Source: an uncultured Lachnospiraceae bacterium
GTDB lineage: Bacteria > Bacillota > Clostridia > Lachnospirales > Lachnospiraceae
Reading direction: 5' to 3'
DNA length: 64,000 bases
Assembly (NCBI GenBank): GCA_910584945.1
Contig: CAJUDY010000003.1
Location: forward strand, 62,001 to 126,000
The position numbers and the translations under genes are program-made. Under the pieces are notes generated by a model. That model saw nothing but the letters and a program-made list of their open reading frames with translations, did no database searches and had not been told where the DNA came from. Shown here one piece after another: positions 60,475 to 64,000 of the stretch. Numbering within the stretch: the first letter of the stretch is position 1; the number at the start of each line of letters is the position of its first letter.

Positions 60475-62547
60475 TTATGCTTCCGCAGCTCTCGCTGCCA
60501 CTTCTTTCTCCTGTACATCAGACGGAGCCTGCTCATACCGCGCAAACTCATAGGAGTACACGCCGCTTCCGCCGGTCATGGAGCGAAGATCGGTATTGTA
60601 TCCGAAGATCTCCATCATGGGTACATCCGCCACGACTTCGGTCTTGCCTGCACCGGCCGGATTCATGCCGAGCACGCGGCCTCTTCTCTTGTTCAGATCA
60701 CCCATTACATCGCCGGTGTACTTATCGGGCACCAGCACCGTCATGGTCGCGATGGGCTCCAGCAGAACCGGAGACGCCTCCATAAAGCCCTTCTTAAACG
60801 CCTGGATCGCAGCAGTCTTAAACGCCATCTCGGAGGAATCTACCGGATGATAAGATCCGTCATAGAGCACCGCTTTCACACCTACCACCGGATATCCGGC
60901 CAGAGGTCCCTTGGTAACAGAATCCTGGATTCCCTTTTCCACTGCCGGGAAGTAATTCTTCGGCACCGCGCCGCCTACCACCATCTGTTCAAATACATAG
61001 GGATTCTCCAGATCGCCGGAAGGCTCGAATGTCATCTTCACATGACCGTACTGTCCGTGTCCCCCGGACTGCTTCTTATACTTATATTCCACGTCAGATT
61101 TCTTCCGGAGGGTTTCACGGAACGCCACCTTGGGCCGATCCAGCTCCACCTCTACTTTATACTTCTCCGCAAGCGTGCTGACGATAACGGAAAGATGCTG
61201 ATCCCCCATACCATAGAGCAGGGTCTGACGGTTTTCTGCATCGTTGACAGCCTTGATCGTCAAATCCTCATCCATCATCTTGGCCAGAGCCTGAGAAATC
61301 TTGTCCTCGTCGCCCTTCTTCTTCGCCCGGTAAGCCATGTAGGTGTAGGGCTTGGAGATCTCCGTCTTGCCGTACAGCACCGGAGCTGCCTTCGTGGACA
61401 GGGTATCGCCGGTCTTGCAGTTTGCTTTGCCGATGGCGCCGATGTCTCCCGCATGAAGCTCGGTGATCTCGATGGGCTTGTTGCCACGCATGACATAGAG
61501 CTTGTTCAGCTTCTCTTCCGACTCCGTGGAGGAGTTGTAGAGCACATCATCGGACTTGATGACTCCTGAGCACACTTTGATCAAAGAATATTTTCCAATG
61601 AACGGGTCCGCGATGGTCTTGAAAACGTAAGCGGATTTCGCCTTGGAGAAATTATAATCTGCCTGGAAGATCTCGTTGGTCTTGGTGTTGATTCCCGCGC
61701 ACTCCTTTTTATCCGGAGACGGGAACAGTTCCACCATATCATTTAGCATGTTGTGGATGTTGCGGAGCTCGGTGCTGGAGCCCATGGATACCGGAATGAT
61801 GCTTCCGTCCTCCACGTTCATCTTCATCGCCGCGCGGATCTCACCCACGGAAAACTCGTCACCTGCAAAATAGCGCTCCATGAACTCCTCGCTGGTCTCC
61901 GCCACCGCGTCCATCATCGCCTCCCGGTAAATATCCAGATTTGCCTGGCAGTATTCCGGAATCTCACAGTCCTCTCTCTCTCCGATGCCGGTAAAGCGGC
62001 GCCCCGCCATCTTCATAACATTGACATAGCCCACGAACTTCTCATTTTCACGGATCGGCTGATAGAAGGGCGCGATCTTCTTGCCGTAACGCTCCGTCAG
62101 CGTCTCCACCACCTCGCGGAAGGACGCGTTGTCCACATCCATATCGGACACGAAGAACATCCGGGGCAGCTTATACTTTTCACAAAGCTCCCACGCTTTC
62201 TCTGTACCGACCTCGACGCCTGCCTTGCCGGATACCACGATCACAGCCGCATCCGCCGCCGCCACTGCTTCTTCCACTTCCCCGACAAAATCAAAGAATC
62301 CCGGGGTATCTAAAATGTTAATCTTTGTATCTTTCCAGACAATCGGTACGACAGAAGTATTGATTGAGAACTTGCGTTTCATCTCTTCCTTATCATAATC
62401 ACTGATGGTCGTTCCATCGGTGACCTTTCCAATCCGGCTGGTCAGTCCGGATACGTACGCCATCGCCTCAACCAGGCTGGTCTTTCCGCTCCCGCCATGT
62501 CCCAAGAGAACCACGTTGCGGATACTGTCTGTTGTGTACACGTTCAT
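60475..62547 (-). CDS. fusA2: elongation factor G paralogue (EF-G-like, FusA2 type)
   Basis: 690 aa with the five EF-G domains (e.g. domain IV YKYKKQSGGHGQYGHVKMTF). The GTPase site is altered: P-loop GHGGSGKTS is intact (16-24), switch I lacks RGITI (KRKFSINTS), G3 is DTPGFFDF (80-87) instead of DTPGH, and G4 is SDMD (134-137) instead of NKxD. So it is a paralogue, not the housekeeping EF-G, and GTP use may be reduced or changed. ATG at 62545-62547 with GGAGG 9 bases upstream. Confidence 0.9.
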   Translation of the reverse strand: MNVYTTDSIRNVVLLGHGGSGKTSLVEAMAYVSGLTSRIGKVTDGTTISDYDKEEMKRKFSINTSVVPIVWKDTKINILDTPGFFDFVGEVEEAVAAADAAVIVVSGKAGVEVGTEKAWELCEKYKLPRMFFVSDMDVDNASFREVVETLTERYGKKIAPFYQPIRENEKFVGYVNVMKMAGRRFTGIGEREDCEIPEYCQANLDIYREAMMDAVAETSEEFMERYFAGDEFSVGEIRAAMKMNVEDGSIIPVSMGSSTELRNIHNMLNDMVELFPSPDKKECAGINTKTNEIFQADYNFSKAKSAYVFKTIADPFIGKYSLIKVCSGVIKSDDVLYNSSTESEEKLNKLYVMRGNKPIEITELHAGDIGAIGKANCKTGDTLSTKAAPVLYGKTEISKPYTYMAYRAKKKGDEDKISQALAKMMDEDLTIKAVNDAENRQTLLYGMGDQHLSVIVSTLAEKYKVEVELDRPKVAFRETLRKKSDVEYKYKKQSGGHGQYGHVKMTFEPSGDLENPYVFEQMVVGGAVPKNYFPAVEKGIQDSVTKGPLAGYPVVGVKAVLYDGSYHPVDSSEMAFKTAAIQAFKKGFMEASPVLLEPIATMTVLVPDKYTGDVMGDLNKRRGRVLGMNPAGAGKTEVVADVPMMEIFGYNTDLRSMTGGSGVYSYEFARYEQAPSDVQEKEVAARAAEA

Positions 62548-62642
62548 TAGCAATCTCCTCCAATACTTTTTGTCATCCTGCGGCCAAAGGCCACAGCATA
62601 TTCACAAAGGGAAAAAACACGGCTTTTACCCCTCATGTTAGA

Positions 62643-62671
62643 ATTATACTAAAATATCGGGAAAATAGCAA
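62643..62671 (-). promoter_or_regulatory. promoter for the EF-G paralogue
   Basis: TTGCTA, 17 bases, perfect TATAAT on the minus strand. It leaves a ~95-base leader containing a small GGCC-TTT-GGCC hairpin before the ribosome site. Confidence 0.7.
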
Positions 62672-62690
62672 GGATTTTAGAAAAGTTGAA

Positions 62691-64000
62691 CTATTTCCCA
62701 TCTTCACACAGATCGACCAGCTGCCCGGCCAGTTGATTGGTATCGCGGCAGAGTCTGTTCATGTTCCTTTTCCTGTCAGCCTCTTCCTCCGTCAACAGTG
62801 CCTCGTAATAATGATCATACAGATTATAAAGTTCTTGTTCTGCATTTGGCTGTAACCCTTCGCCGCGCAGCTTATCGCGAACCTTTTGCAAAATGCCGTC
62901 ACAGACCACATCTTTGCGAACTTTCTGATCCAAATCAAATAAATTCTCATCCAAAGTCGGCTCGTCCCCGGATATTACGGCATCGTTGTTGGGCGTCTTC
63001 CCACTGTCTTGATTTTTTTTATTGATAATATCATCGATCCAGTCGTCATCCTCTTTTTTCTTCTCTGTATTCTTGTTTCCTGCATTTTCCTTAACAGACG
63101 AAGTTTCGACATTTCCGGACAGGCTTTGGAGCAACGCGGCTTTCAATTCTTCCGCCTTTGCCGAAAGCTGTCCCACGATCGCTGCAGTCTTATTCCCCTC
63201 ATTCTCTTCCAGGCCCGGATCAGAGAGCTTCTGGCCAAAGAGCTGCTCCGCTGTCAGATTTTTGGGTTCAAACTGTCCGATCACCTTGCCGATACTCCTG
63301 TCAATGAGGCTTTCAGCCCCAATGTCCTGCAGCAGCAAATCCTCTAATACACCCGCAAGAAGTTCTCTCCCATCCTTTTTCAGCCATTCACATATCTGCT
63401 CTGCCTTTGGAACCTCAGAAGAGACTTTTAATTCAGAGCCGGACAGGATGCTTTGAAAGCGACCTTGTACCCAGAAAATCTTCAGTAAATCCCTTCTTTT
63501 CCCATTCACATAGGTATGGATACCATTTTTCAAAACATTATACCGCCGCCTCGCATTTTCCAGCATGCGGGAATACATGCATAAATACGCCACATAACGA
63601 TTATACATGTACCTTGGACCTGTAGGAGATACATACTCATATGCTTTTCCAAAACCAACTGTCTCGAAATCCTGCTCAAGATTCTTAACCAGATTTTGTG
63701 TAACCTCATTGGCACTGACTCTCAAATTTGTCTCGCTCTCACCTTTTGTTCCCAGAATTAATTCTTCTATTTTACCAAACAGCGTTTTCAGAATCTCATC
63801 AATCGTACTCCTTTTTTCCGAAGCATTCTCATCCTCTATGCTGCAGCTCTGTCCCAAATTGGTCGCTATTTGACGAATGGCAGCAAAGCTGTCGGAAATT
63901 TCCGCCTTCGCTTTCTCCGCCAGATTTATGTATTCTTCATGAGTTTTTTCCACACTGTTGGACAGATTCACCAGCATATCCACCAGCATTTTTGACTGCA
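62691..64000 (-). CDS. unrecognised large protein, 5' end beyond the window
   Basis: At least 436 residues; the frame is open through base 64000, so the start lies outside. I do not recognise a family. Visible: helical N-part (NLSNSVEKTHEEYINLAEKAK), a Tyr/Arg-rich core (YVSPTGPRYMYNRYVAYLCM, then RMLENARRRYNVLKNG), a region FEPKNLTAEQLFGQKLSDPG, a disordered acidic Lys/Asn/Asp linker (~290-350), and a helical C-terminus rich in Glu. No signal peptide, membrane segment or catalytic motif. Base composition looks more AT-rich than the neighbours. No terminator is visible before the EF-G promoter. Confidence 0.7.
   Translation of the reverse strand, partial: QSKMLVDMLVNLSNSVEKTHEEYINLAEKAKAEISDSFAAIRQIATNLGQSCSIEDENASEKRSTIDEILKTLFGKIEELILGTKGESETNLRVSANEVTQNLVKNLEQDFETVGFGKAYEYVSPTGPRYMYNRYVAYLCMYSRMLENARRRYNVLKNGIHTYVNGKRRDLLKIFWVQGRFQSILSGSELKVSSEVPKAEQICEWLKKDGRELLAGVLEDLLLQDIGAESLIDRSIGKVIGQFEPKNLTAEQLFGQKLSDPGLEENEGNKTAAIVGQLSAKAEELKAALLQSLSGNVETSSVKENAGNKNTEKKKEDDDWIDDIINKKNQDSGKTPNNDAVISGDEPTLDENLFDLDQKVRKDVVCDGILQKVRDKLRGEGLQPNAEQELYNLYDHYYEALLTEEEADRKRNMNRLCRDTNQLAGQLVDLCEDGK

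Noticed and set aside
60028..61569. 513-aa + strand open frame, including a possible small gene from ATG 60352
   Set aside because: It runs antisense through CLC, the intergenic hairpins and the EF-G gene with no stop near the hairpin, so no small protein is supported.

Overview
The window looks like a chromosomal segment from a Gram-positive, spore-forming type Clostridia, most likely a gut Lachnospiraceae. The evidence is the gene content and order (mreBCD with minCDE, rodA and PBP2; mutS-mutL-miaA followed by a methionine gamma-lyase-like gene; SepF; a DUF4321 protein; a Gly/Cys-rich 'HCB protein 13'-type peptide), strong AGGAGG ribosome binding sites, and frequent GTG/TTG starts. The genus cannot be fixed from this window. 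No rRNA, tRNA, CRISPR array, insertion sequence or prophage was seen. Nearly all genes are on the minus strand; the exceptions are a three-gene + strand unit at 48.3-49.4 kb and one AraC regulator at 56.5-57.4 kb.

Region 1 (1-16.9 kb) is a near-continuous minus-strand block for cell shape and division. Read from right to left it holds a flavoprotein, DUF4321, radC, mreB, mreC, mreD, a very large class B PBP, minC, minD, minE, rodA, mgsA and a D,D-carboxypeptidase, then a small P-loop protein, an HlyD-like membrane protein, a YggS PLP protein, sepF and a truncated aroB. Region 2 (17.0-25.1 kb) is mutS-mutL-miaA-Met gamma-lyase-like-YhiN flavoprotein, tightly packed with one ATGA overlap. Region 3 (25.2-33.3 kb) carries signalling and housekeeping genes: a double-Nudix protein behind a hybrid histidine kinase, a separate OmpR/HK pair, a histidine phosphatase and an asparaginase.

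Region 4 (33.3-43.7 kb) is the most system-like part. Five translationally coupled genes encode a MoxR-type AAA+ ATPase, a DUF5682 protein, a VWA protein with a complete MIDAS, a protein with two SWIM zinc fingers, and a giant DUF4132 protein. They share one strong promoter, and the asparaginase start overlaps the DUF4132 stop. The set matches the functionally unassigned E. coli yehL/yehM/yehP/yehQ/yehI group.

Region 5 (43.9-49.4 kb) holds a tandem-GNAT protein, a 4Fe-4S aldo/keto reductase, an MFS transporter coupled to a zinc phospholipase C-like protein, and the divergent + strand unit. Region 6 (49.4-57.4 kb) is a complete galacto-N-biose/lacto-N-biose (mucin and milk glycan) locus: lipoprotein binding protein, two ABC permeases, a small membrane protein, a GH112 phosphorylase and an N-acetylhexosamine 1-kinase, with a divergent AraC regulator. 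Region 7 (57.3-64 kb) has an XRE membrane regulator, a PARG-like macrodomain protein behind a CLC channel/antiporter that resembles the fluoride clade, a divergent EF-G paralogue, and an unrecognised gene cut by the window edge.
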